From: Solirubrobacteraceae bacterium
Lineage (GTDB): Bacteria > Actinomycetota > Thermoleophilia > Solirubrobacterales > Solirubrobacteraceae
Assembly (NCBI GenBank): GCA_016462245.1
Contig: JAEMTR010000097.1
Span: 1-5,608 of the forward strand
Length of the DNA stretch: 5,608 nt
Direction: 5' to 3'
Position 1 is the first letter of the stretch; each line of letters begins with the position of its first letter. The notes under the pieces were generated by a model. The model saw nothing but the letters and a program-made list of their open reading frames with translations. It was not told where the DNA came from and ran no database searches. Shown one piece after another: positions 1 through 5,608 of the stretch. The translations under genes and the position numbers were made by a program.

Positions 1-1808
1 CCAGCGACCTCGCTCTCGGTCGGCGTGCGCGTCAGGAAGTCTTGGTCGGGCAATCCCTTTTCGACGATCTGACGATAGAGGTCGCTCTCAACCAGCAGGT
101 GTGCGTGGTCTCCGTGGGCAACGAGGCGGCCGTCTTCGAGCAGCACGATCTCCTCGGCCAGCGCGATCGTCGAGAGTCGGTGCGCGATCACGAAGGTCGT
201 TCGCCCGGCCATCACTTCGCGCAGCGCGGTTTTGATCTGTTGCTCGGTTGAGGCATCAACGCTTGAGGTTGCGTCGTCGAGAATCAGAATCCGTGGGTCG
301 GCCAGTAGCGCGCGGGCAATTGCTAGCCGTTGGCGTTGGCCGCCGGAGAGAGTCAGGCCGCGCTCGCCAACCATCGTGGCGAACCCATCCGGCAGCTTCT
401 CGATGAAATCGGATGCTTGCGCGCGCTCGGCGGCGGCGAGGACATCGGCGTCGCTGGCGTCGGGGCGGGCGTAGGCGATGTTGTCGCGAACGCTGGCCGA
501 GAACAGGAAGGGGTCGTCGTTTACGACCGCAATCTGACTGCGCAGCTCGGTCGGGTCAACGTCGCGGACGTCGGCGCCGTCGACCAAAACACGGCCGCCT
601 GTTGTGTCATAGAGCCGCGGAATCAGTTGAACGAGCGAGCTCTTGCCAGAGCCGGTGCCGCCGACCAACGCGACCGTGAGTCCGGCACGGACGTCTAGCT
701 CAATTCCTTCAAGCGCGTCGCCCGAGGCACCGGGGTAGCGCAGCGTCACATTTTCGAACTGCACGCGTCCGCCGCCATCTGGCAACGGTCCCGCGCCCGG
801 CTCGGCGGTCACCTCGGGCTGGCGGTCAAGGATCTGGAAGATGCGCCCTCCGGATGCGGTCGCGCGCTGAGAGAGGCCGAGCATCATCCCGAACGTCCGC
901 ATCGGCGCGATCAGCATCAGCAAGTAGGTGTAAAAGGCTGAGAAGGCGCCGATCGAGAGCTCGCCGTTGATCACTTGGCGGCCACCAAAGAAGAGCACTG
1001 CGGCGAGCCCAAGCTGCGGCAGGAAGCCAATGAACGGGCCGTAGAAAGCTGTCAGTCGCGTCGAAACCATCGACTGGTCGAAAACTCGGCCGACGCGGTA
1101 GTCGAAGCTCAGTCTCTGGCGCTTCTCCGCGGCGAAGGCCTTGACGACGCGCACTCCCGCAATGTTCTCTTCGACCTCAGCCGTCAGCTCAGCAACTCGC
1201 TGCTGAACCTCCTGTAAAGCAGGCCGTGAGCGTCGTCCGTAGCGGAACGCAATCAAGATCACGAACGGCACCGGTGCTAGCGAGAGCGCCGCCAGGAGCG
1301 GGTCGGTCAAGAACATCGCAATCGCTGCAAGGCCGATCGTCAGCAGCGCCTGGATCAGGAAGACGAGGCCATAGCCGAGGAAGAAGCGGACGGCTTGGAG
1401 GTCAACAGTGGCGCGCGACATCAGCTGCCCGGTCTGTTGCTGATCGAAAAAGGCAAGCTCCAGCGATTGCAGGTGGGCGTAAATCCGCGCGCGCAGATCG
1501 AATTCGACCCCGAGCGAGACGCGACCGGCGACGAGGCGCCGAATAATCGTCAAGATCGCTCGCAGGATTCCCGCTAACAGGACAGCTCCCGCGAGCAGTT
1601 TGAGATTCGCTTTGTCGCCCGCGTAGATCTTGTTGATCGCTTGGCCGGTCAACCAAGGGATCGAAACCGTCATCACCATCGCCAGCAGCGCGAAACTCAG
1701 CGAGGCAAAGACGCTGCGCCGGTACGGGCGCAGAAAGCCGAGCAGCCTTAAGAAGGTTGTCATCCCCGAGTCGGGCGCATCAAGCTGTTCTGAGTTTGGA
1801 TTAGTCAT
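1..1808 (-). CDS. ABC exporter half-transporter (TMD-NBD fusion), degenerate subunit, 3' end missing
   Basis: ATP-driven export of an unknown substrate across the cytoplasmic membrane. I translated 602 uninterrupted codons by hand from the ATG at 1808-1806; the frame runs off the left edge. Half-exporters are usually 580-620 residues, so few residues are missing. Residues 1-15 are a polar leader. Residues about 33-310 hold the hydrophobic segments of an ABC exporter membrane domain, with the coupling region EENIAGVRVVKAFAAE. The ATPase domain follows: Walker A GGTGSGKS (383-390), signature LSGGQ (487-491), Walker B ILILDD (Asp511), D-loop SSVD and H-loop His543. Two positions deviate: Asp512 replaces the catalytic glutamate, and Asp431 in VVNDDPF replaces the Q-loop glutamine. 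Both suggest the non-hydrolysing half of a heterodimer, as in TM287 of Thermotoga TM287/288; the partner is expected off the left edge. An in-frame stop at 1841-1839, with no start codon between, fixes the ATG. No good Shine-Dalgarno is visible; Met16 is an alternative start. The family is certain, the substrate unknown. Confidence 0.96.
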   Translation of the reverse strand, partial: MTNPNSEQLDAPDSGMTTFLRLLGFLRPYRRSVFASLSFALLAMVMTVSIPWLTGQAINKIYAGDKANLKLLAGAVLLAGILRAILTIIRRLVAGRVSLGVEFDLRARIYAHLQSLELAFFDQQQTGQLMSRATVDLQAVRFFLGYGLVFLIQALLTIGLAAIAMFLTDPLLAALSLAPVPFVILIAFRYGRRSRPALQEVQQRVAELTAEVEENIAGVRVVKAFAAEKRQRLSFDYRVGRVFDQSMVSTRLTAFYGPFIGFLPQLGLAAVLFFGGRQVINGELSIGAFSAFYTYLLMLIAPMRTFGMMLGLSQRATASGGRIFQILDRQPEVTAEPGAGPLPDGGGRVQFENVTLRYPGASGDALEGIELDVRAGLTVALVGGTGSGKSSLVQLIPRLYDTTGGRVLVDGADVRDVDPTELRSQIAVVNDDPFLFSASVRDNIAYARPDASDADVLAAAERAQASDFIEKLPDGFATMVGERGLTLSGGQRQRLAIARALLADPRILILDDATSSVDASTEQQIKTALREVMAGRTTFVIAHRLSTIALAEEIVLLEDGRLVAHGDHAHLLVESDLYRQIVEKGLPDQDFLTRTPTESEVA

Positions 1809-1836
1809 AGAGATTGAAGAAGGGCACCTAAGCGCT

Positions 1837-1847
1837 CCCTATCAGGG
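1837..1847. repeat. Short palindrome in the divergent intergenic region, possible operator
   Basis: CCCT-ATC-AGGG is a perfect 4-bp inverted repeat with a 3-base spacer. It lies 29 bases upstream of the ABC exporter start and 24 bases upstream of the four-cysteine gene, in the 62-base region shared by the two divergent genes. A repressor site here could affect both genes. The arms are short enough to occur by chance, and no regulator gene is present in the window. Confidence 0.2.
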
Positions 1848-1855
1848 TACGGCGG

Positions 1856-1861
1856 TAATCT
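1856..1861 (+). promoter_or_regulatory. Possible -10 element (TAATCT) for a near-leaderless transcript
   Basis: TAATCT fits the actinobacterial TAnnnT -10 consensus and ends 9 bases before the ATG at 1871. Transcription from it would start at about 1868-1871, giving a leaderless or nearly leaderless mRNA. This would explain why no Shine-Dalgarno precedes the small gene. I see no recognisable -35 hexamer at the proper distance, so this is a weak call. Confidence 0.25.
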
Positions 1862-1870
1862 CGTGGCCCG

Positions 1871-2077
1871 ATGAGCGAACCGAATTTTGGACTCTGTGGC
1901 GGCTGTCTCTTCCAGCGAGTCGTGCCAACGACGCGCGGTTCGCTTTTCTCGCTCTGCGAGCGCGCCGCCGAGGATCCGAGCTTCCCGCGCTACCCGCGGA
2001 TACCGGTTGGGAGCTGTGCTGGTTTCCTGGCGCGGCCAGCCAGCACCGATCAACAGCAAGCGGAGGACGGTGAGTAG
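1871..2077 (+). CDS. Small four-cysteine protein, probable metal-binding, function unknown
   Basis: The product is 68 residues, ending in TAG at 2075-2077. Four cysteines sit at 9, 12, 29 and 49 (CxxC, then single cysteines), a pattern suited to binding one zinc ion or similar. Around them are the motifs CLFQRVVPTTRGSLFSLCER and DPSFPRYPRIPV, then CAGF; the last 16 or so residues are polar. From memory, similar short proteins (an Arg-Gly-Ser segment, LCER, then a Phe-Pro-x-Tyr-Pro segment and a final Cys) occur in actinobacteria, but I cannot name a family. Codons are GC-rich at third positions, like the neighbours. A stop at 1856-1858 leaves the ATG at 1871 as the only reasonable start; it has no Shine-Dalgarno. 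The hydrolase follows 49 bases later on the same strand and could share its transcript. Two opposite-strand open frames overlap this stretch but encode nothing recognisable. The coding call is fairly firm; the metal-binding role is inferred. Confidence 0.7.
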   Translation: MSEPNFGLCGGCLFQRVVPTTRGSLFSLCERAAEDPSFPRYPRIPVGSCAGFLARPASTDQQQAEDGE

Positions 2078-2126
2078 ATATTCGCGAGTCGGCGCAATCG
2101 CTGCTCGCGCGCAGTAGGTTTGAGCG

Positions 2127-4019
2127 ATGGTCGCGCGGCGACATCTGCTGGGCTGCGCGCTCGTTCTCAGCCTCGTTGCGCTGTGCCTGACGGCAACTAA
2201 TGCAGTAGCACTGAAGTTTGGCTCTTGCGCGCAGAGCAGTCAGTTTCGCTGCGCGACGCTAACCGTCCCTCTTGATCACTCAGGAAAATCGCCGGGCAAG
2301 ATAAAGCTCAGGGTTGCGGCTCAGCGCCGCTTTCCGCGCGGTGCCGGGTTGATCGTCGCATTGGCCGGCGGGCCGGGGCAGGCGGCGATTCCGTTTGCCG
2401 ACCAGTTCGCTTCAAGCCTCTCGCCAATGCTGCGCAACCGCCGGCTAGTCGTGATCGACCAGCGCGGTACTGGTTCGTCGGGCGCTCTCTCGTGCCCGGA
2501 GCTGCAGAAATTGACTGAGGCAGCGCCATTGACGGGCTCTCTGGTGCGTGACTGCGCCCAGCAGATCGGTTCGCGGCGGCGCTTCTATTCCACTCTTGAC
2601 AGCGTCGCTGACCTTGACGCTGTGCGAGCCGCCTTCGGCGCCCGAAAAGTCGCGCTGATGGGTGTCAGTTATGGGACGTGGGTCGCTGAGGAATACGCCC
2701 GCGTCCACCCGGGGAAGACCGAATCGCTGATCCTCGATTCGGTCGTTGGGCCCAGCCAGCCGAGCGGCTTTTACCTCGACAGCCGCGCGGCAATCAAGCG
2801 CGTCACGGCGGAGCAATGCGCTGCCCGGCGCTGTGAGGGGATAACCACCGATCCGGTCGGTGACCTAACGGCGGTAATGGCGCGCGTGGCGTCAGCTCCG
2901 CTGCGGGGCCAAATCTACGACTCCCGCGGCCGCGCTCGGCCCTCCTCCTATGAGAACCAGGATGAGATCGACAGCGTCATCATCGGCGGCGACCTCAACG
3001 CTGAGCTGCGGGCGCAGCTTCCTGCTGCGATGGCGGCCGCCCGTGCGGACGACTACGCGCCGCTGCTTCGGCTCCAGTCTGCTCTTGGCGGCGCAGCGCT
3101 GTCAGCGCGCGAGCTGAGTTTTGGTCTGAACGTAATTACAAGCTGCCTCGACTTTGAGCTGCCCTACGCGCTTTCCAGTCCGACCGCCACGCGGGCGCCG
3201 CTCGTGGCGAGCGCTCTCAGCGCGATAAATCCCTCCAGCTACTCGCCGTTGACGGCGGAGAACGTTCGCTCGCGAAGCGTGGCTAGCGATTGCCTCCTAT
3301 TTCCAACCCAGTTCGACACCGCGCCAGCATCGGGGCCACTGCCGAATGTCCCGTCGCTGATCTTGGCCGGCCAGCTCGACCTGCGCACTCCCGCTGAGAA
3401 CGCTGCGGCTACGGCGGCGCTAATCCCGAAGGCCAGCCTCGTGCGGCTTCGCGGCGCCGGCCACGACGTCCTCGGCGCCGATACAACCGGTTGCGTGGCG
3501 ACGGCCCTGAAGCGATTTGCTGCCGGCATTAAGGTCGGATCGCCGTGCGCCAACAGCGACAATGGGGTTCGTCCGGTTCCGCTTGCGCCGCGGAAGGTTG
3601 CCGATGCTAAACCAGCGAGCGGAGTCGCTGGCACACGTGGCCGCGCGCTATCGGTTGCGTTTAACGGTGTTAGTGACGCTTTAGGTACGGCCTACATGAT
3701 GCTTGCCGCGGGAGTCGAGCCTCGTGGGGGTGGCCTGAGGGGAGGCAGCTTCGACGCCAGCAACGGGCCGATCGAATCGGTCGTGCTTCGCAGTTATCGC
3801 TACTCGTCCGACCTCGCGGTAAATGGGTCACTGCGCCTCTTATCTTCCGGTCCACGAGGCACGCTGACGCTCAGTGGGGCATCTACCGGCAAAGTGAAAA
3901 TAACTTCTTGGAACTCGGCTAGTGGTGTGATCGACGGCCGCGCGGTGAGCTGGAATCGGCCAGCGGGCGCAGCGGCGCGCAGCCCCAGCGGGCCACGCGC
4001 CGCGCCGCTAATCCGCTGA
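2127..4019 (+). CDS. Secreted alpha/beta hydrolase, tripeptidyl-aminopeptidase type (S33), with extra C-terminal domain
   Basis: Likely an exported serine hydrolase that removes short peptides from protein N-termini or cleaves a related amide or ester; the exact substrate cannot be read. The 630 residues begin with a signal peptide: Arg4-Arg5, a hydrophobic core at about 7-22, and possible cleavage near 26-29. The hydrolase fold spans about 30-470. The oxyanion-side motif is AGGPG (80-84), where many relatives have HGGPG. The strand VVIDQRGTGSSG (108-119) is typical of the S33 family. The nucleophile elbow GVSYGT gives Ser181; the probable acid is Asp418 (AGQLDLRTP) and the base His446 (GAGHD). 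The helical cap lies between about 205 and 400, and the C-terminal part matches the TAP-like domain. Several paired cysteines (34/42, 123/143, 231/236) suit an exported disulfide protein. Residues about 480-630 are an extra domain rich in Gly, Ser and beta-type segments, ending in a basic Ala/Pro/Arg tail. AGG at 2116-2118, 8 bases before the ATG, is a plausible ribosome site. It follows the four-cysteine gene. Confidence 0.93.
   Translation: MVARRHLLGCALVLSLVALCLTATNAVALKFGSCAQSSQFRCATLTVPLDHSGKSPGKIKLRVAAQRRFPRGAGLIVALAGGPGQAAIPFADQFASSLSPMLRNRRLVVIDQRGTGSSGALSCPELQKLTEAAPLTGSLVRDCAQQIGSRRRFYSTLDSVADLDAVRAAFGARKVALMGVSYGTWVAEEYARVHPGKTESLILDSVVGPSQPSGFYLDSRAAIKRVTAEQCAARRCEGITTDPVGDLTAVMARVASAPLRGQIYDSRGRARPSSYENQDEIDSVIIGGDLNAELRAQLPAAMAAARADDYAPLLRLQSALGGAALSARELSFGLNVITSCLDFELPYALSSPTATRAPLVASALSAINPSSYSPLTAENVRSRSVASDCLLFPTQFDTAPASGPLPNVPSLILAGQLDLRTPAENAAATAALIPKASLVRLRGAGHDVLGADTTGCVATALKRFAAGIKVGSPCANSDNGVRPVPLAPRKVADAKPASGVAGTRGRALSVAFNGVSDALGTAYMMLAAGVEPRGGGLRGGSFDASNGPIESVVLRSYRYSSDLAVNGSLRLLSSGPRGTLTLSGASTGKVKITSWNSASGVIDGRAVSWNRPAGAAARSPSGPRAAPLIR
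3971..4009. terminator. GC-rich inverted repeat at the convergent gene ends, possible weak terminator
   Basis: AGCGGCGCG (3971-3979) is perfectly complementary to CGCGCCGCT (4001-4009), giving a 9-bp stem with a 21-base loop. It lies inside the last codons of the hydrolase. No T-run follows on either strand, so it is not a standard intrinsic terminator. It is listed because the two converging genes leave only one base between stop codons, so any terminator must sit within coding sequence. It could equally be chance in the Ala/Arg/Pro-coding tail. Confidence 0.25.
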
Positions 4020-4020
4020 G

Positions 4021-4569
4021 CTACTTCTTCGCTGTGCTGCAGACGGTCGTCGTGTCGCCGTTGCAGAGTGAGTACTCGACGTTCGTTTCCATCGGTGACT
4101 GCGTATGAATCGCCGTCGGAACGCCGTTCAATGTCGGGTCGATCGTCGTCACGATGTAATGCGTGCCGTTGGTCCAGCTGAAACCGCCAAGCGCAGCCGA
4201 CGCTCCAGCGGCCGTTCCCGAGGCCGTCCCTTCCTTGATCCCGTCGGCGTTGCCGCTCTTATAACCGACCTTCTTTCCGTAACTGGCGCCGGTCTTCTTG
4301 CCGGCCTCATCTCCTACCGCTGTGCCTGCCTGGGCGCCAGCGGTGTAAATCTCTTGATAGCCGGAGGCGCCGGGCTTGTATTTGTCAGCCTCATGGTTGC
4401 TGCCAAGGAAGTAGCCGCCAACGCCGAGCGCGATCGCGATTACTACCGCTGCCACCCACCAAAGGCCGGAAGGCGAGCCGGATTGGCCGCCGTTGGCGCC
4501 TGGCGCCTCGTAGGCTGGTGGAGTTGAACCTGGAGTTTGTGGAGGGACTGCTGGGCCGCCGGCTTCCAT
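4021..4569 (-). CDS. Single-pass membrane protein with a 12-fold Gly-X3 repeat, function unknown
   Basis: The product is 182 residues and I do not recognise it as a named family. Residues 1-35 are rich in Pro and Gly, disordered-looking and probably cytoplasmic. Residues 36-56 (LWWVAAVVIAIALGVGGYFLG) form one membrane helix. From 78 to 122 a glycine stands at every fourth position without a break: 78, 82, 86 and so on to 122. The residues between are small or charged (Ala, Thr, Ser, Lys, Asp, Glu), so the segment is soluble. A C-terminal domain of about 50 residues follows (WTNGTHYIVTTIDPTLNGVP), with two cysteines (169, 177) that could form a disulfide outside the cell. The outside orientation is inferred from the Pro-rich head and the cysteine pair. 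The start has a good ribosome site 8 bases upstream. The wall-hydrolase-like gene lies 76 bases upstream on the same strand and may be co-transcribed. The stop codon is one base from the hydrolase's stop on the other strand. Confidence 0.88.
   Translation of the reverse strand: MEAGGPAVPPQTPGSTPPAYEAPGANGGQSGSPSGLWWVAAVVIAIALGVGGYFLGSNHEADKYKPGASGYQEIYTAGAQAGTAVGDEAGKKTGASYGKKVGYKSGNADGIKEGTASGTAAGASAALGGFSWTNGTHYIVTTIDPTLNGVPTAIHTQSPMETNVEYSLCNGDTTTVCSTAKK
4195..4338 (-). repeat. Protein-level tandem repeat: twelve consecutive Gly-X-X-X units
   Basis: This covers residues 78-125 of the single-pass membrane protein. Glycine recurs with exact 4-residue spacing twelve times (for example GAQAGTAVGDEAGKKTGASY). 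The X positions vary and the DNA does not repeat, so the periodicity is held at the protein level and is not a recent DNA duplication. On an alpha-helix such glycines form a stripe that winds slowly round the helix, a surface suited to close helix-helix packing. Confidence 0.9.
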
Positions 4570-4577
4570 AGGAGATG

Positions 4578-4583
4578 CCTTCC
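4578..4583 (-). promoter_or_regulatory. Ribosome binding site (GGAAGG) of the Gly-repeat membrane protein
   Basis: On the minus strand GGAAGG lies 8 bases before the ATG at 4569-4567. This purine-rich site supports that start codon over any alternative. Confidence 0.6.
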
Positions 4584-4645
4584 GTCGTAGGGACTTAGCG
4601 GCTCAAAAGTTAGCTAGTGCAACGGACGCACAGAGATTGGCGGCG

Positions 4646-5608
4646 TTAAGGCTGGCCGCGGAGCTCGTTCTTTACTGCGGGCAGCGTTGATGACTGCGGC
4701 ACAGAGGCGGATGCTGAGGCTTCGCGGGCGATCGCCGCCGCAGCCTGTGCTCGATTGCGCGCTAGCGCGACCGTAACCTTGCCAAGCAGCACCCAAGTCG
4801 CCGCGCCGAGTTGACCATCCGCAGTTAGCTGGCGTGATGCTTGGAAGCTCTTGACTGCGGCGACGGTGGCACTGTCGTAGACGCCGGTTGCCTTGAGCGT
4901 TTTCGAACCGGCTGAGGCCAAGAGCTGTTGCGCACGGACGACCGGGTCGCCCTTTGCGCCGCGCCGCAGCAGCGGCCAACCGGGGTCGGCCGGGGCGCTC
5001 ACGGCCGGAAGCGTCTGCCCAAGCGCCTTCCAGAGCTTGGTTGAGGTCGTCGACCATTCCCACCAGCTGTAACCAGGCGCCTTGTAGCCGGCCGCTAGGC
5101 GCCTGAAGCTGAGAATTTCGCTAGATGATGGAGACTGATAGGTCTGGCCGATCGGATGAATTGGCCGGCCGTAGATGCGGTTCTCGCGCCAAGTGTGTTT
5201 CATCGATTCTGCGACCGAGTCACCAATGTCACGCCAGTAGACCTGAGGCATGTTTACTTCGGCGCCGCCTGGCCCGAGGAATACGGAGTATGGGAGCGAC
5301 GGGTGGTAATCGACGTACGGGAAGCTCGTGAAACCGAGTGGGAACTTCGCGCCGACAAGCCGACGCAGCTCCTTCATGTAGGTACGCGCTGAGCTATAGC
5401 GGCCCTCATAGCTTGATTCAGCGTCGATTATTAGGCAGTCGGCTCCCGCGGCTTTTGTGGCGGCGGCGGCGCGGGCCTCGGCGGTCGGTTTCGCGCCGTA
5501 AACGAACTGCCAGCCGCAGACGCGCAAGCCGGCGGAGTGCAGCGCAGTTACAAGCGGCTTACTGAACTGTTGCCAAGCGCCACTGCCGTCGGCCGACTTG
5601 ATGTAGAC
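4646..5608 (-). CDS. TIM-barrel glycosyl-hydrolase-like protein with C-terminal peptidoglycan-binding domain, 5' end missing
   Basis: Probably an exported cell-wall-associated protein, possibly a muramidase-like hydrolase. The frame is open to the right edge; 320 residues are visible, numbered here from the first visible codon. The TTG at 5527 is internal: VYIKSADG and further barrel sequence continue upstream of it, so the true start and any signal peptide lie outside the window. Residues 1-200 show successive barrel strands: VYIKSADG (1-8), LRVCGWQFVYG (28-38), DCLIIDAES (57-65), PLGFTSFPY (90-98), MPQVYW (120-125), IHPIGQTY (150-157) and YSWWEWS (180-186). Asp62 and Glu64 in IDAES are placed like the acidic pair of GH25-type lysozymes, which makes them candidate catalytic residues; this is inferred by position only. 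A linker leads to a PG_binding_1-type domain (about 211-279) with LLRRGAKGDPVVRAQQLL, ATGVYDSATVAAVKSFQ and DGQLGAATW. The last 40 or so residues are Ala-rich and low-complexity. The domain calls are firm; the enzyme activity is not proven. The Gly-repeat membrane protein follows 76 bases downstream. Confidence 0.88.
   Translation of the reverse strand, partial: VYIKSADGSGAWQQFSKPLVTALHSAGLRVCGWQFVYGAKPTAEARAAAATKAAGADCLIIDAESSYEGRYSSARTYMKELRRLVGAKFPLGFTSFPYVDYHPSLPYSVFLGPGGAEVNMPQVYWRDIGDSVAESMKHTWRENRIYGRPIHPIGQTYQSPSSSEILSFRRLAAGYKAPGYSWWEWSTTSTKLWKALGQTLPAVSAPADPGWPLLRRGAKGDPVVRAQQLLASAGSKTLKATGVYDSATVAAVKSFQASRQLTADGQLGAATWVLLGKVTVALARNRAQAAAAIAREASASASVPQSSTLPAVKNELRGQP

Noticed and set aside
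42..1656. Several open frames of 60-122 residues inside the ABC exporter region, mostly on the plus strand
   Set aside because: They lie on or opposite a continuous 602-codon ABC exporter frame with all core motifs in order. They are shadows.
1836..1845. TCCCTATCAG equals the left half of the tetO2 tetracycline operator
   Set aside because: The right half (TGATAGAGA) is absent; only GGGTACGGC follows. A ten-base match alone is not an operator, and no tetR-like gene is present.
1805..2144. Two overlapping minus-strand open frames of 84 and 100 residues in the divergent region
   Set aside because: Their products are Arg/Ala-rich with no recognisable motif, as expected for frames opposite GC-rich coding sequence. 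The plus-strand four-cysteine frame explains the stretch better.
4105..4527. A 140-residue plus-strand frame opposite the Gly-repeat membrane protein
   Set aside because: Its Arg-rich, composition-driven sequence has no motif, while the minus frame has a good ribosome site, a membrane helix and an ordered repeat.
4570..4645. Promoter for the Gly-repeat gene, for example TTGCAC with TAACTT or TAAGTC on the minus strand
   Set aside because: No pair of hexamers has acceptable spacing. Only the ribosome site is supported.
5525..5527. TTG at 5527 as the start of the peptidoglycan-binding protein
   Set aside because: The frame stays open to the window edge and the upstream residues (VYIKSADG, WQQF) fit the same barrel domain, so the TTG is an internal leucine codon.

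Overview
The window looks like ordinary chromosomal DNA from a fairly GC-rich actinobacterium. My best guess is Thermoleophilia/Solirubrobacterales. That placement is an inference from GC-rich third codon positions, the type of secreted hydrolase and the Pro-rich single-pass membrane protein; no taxonomic marker is present. I found no tRNA, rRNA, CRISPR array, insertion sequence or phage gene.

Layout, left to right. (1) Positions 1-1808, minus strand: a half-size ABC exporter (membrane domain fused to ATPase domain), cut by the left edge near its C-terminus. Its ATPase motifs are those of a catalytically degenerate half of a heterodimeric exporter, so a partner gene probably lies just off the left edge. 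(2) Positions 1809-1870: a 62-base divergent intergenic region with a short palindrome and a possible -10 element. (3) Positions 1871-2077, plus strand: a short four-cysteine protein, easily missed, that looks genuinely coding. (4) Positions 2127-4019, plus strand: a secreted alpha/beta hydrolase of the tripeptidyl-aminopeptidase type (peptidase family S33) with an extra C-terminal domain of about 150 residues. (5) Positions 4021-4569, minus strand: a single-pass membrane protein whose extracytoplasmic part has glycine at every fourth residue twelve times running. (6) Positions 4646-5608, minus strand: the C-terminal part of a TIM-barrel, glycosyl-hydrolase-like protein with a peptidoglycan-binding domain; its start is off the right edge.

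The genes fall into three transcription blocks. The ABC exporter reads leftward. The four-cysteine protein and the hydrolase read rightward and may share a transcript (49 bases apart). The wall-hydrolase-like gene and the glycine-repeat membrane protein read leftward and may also share a transcript (76 bases apart). The rightward and second leftward blocks converge, with stop codons separated by one base. The last two genes and the hydrolase all act, or probably act, outside the membrane, so the general theme is the cell envelope.

The points most worth a second look are the 12-fold Gly-X-X-X repeat, the small four-cysteine gene, the doubly degenerate ATPase site and the hydrolase's extra C-terminal domain. 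I see no convincing multi-gene novel system.
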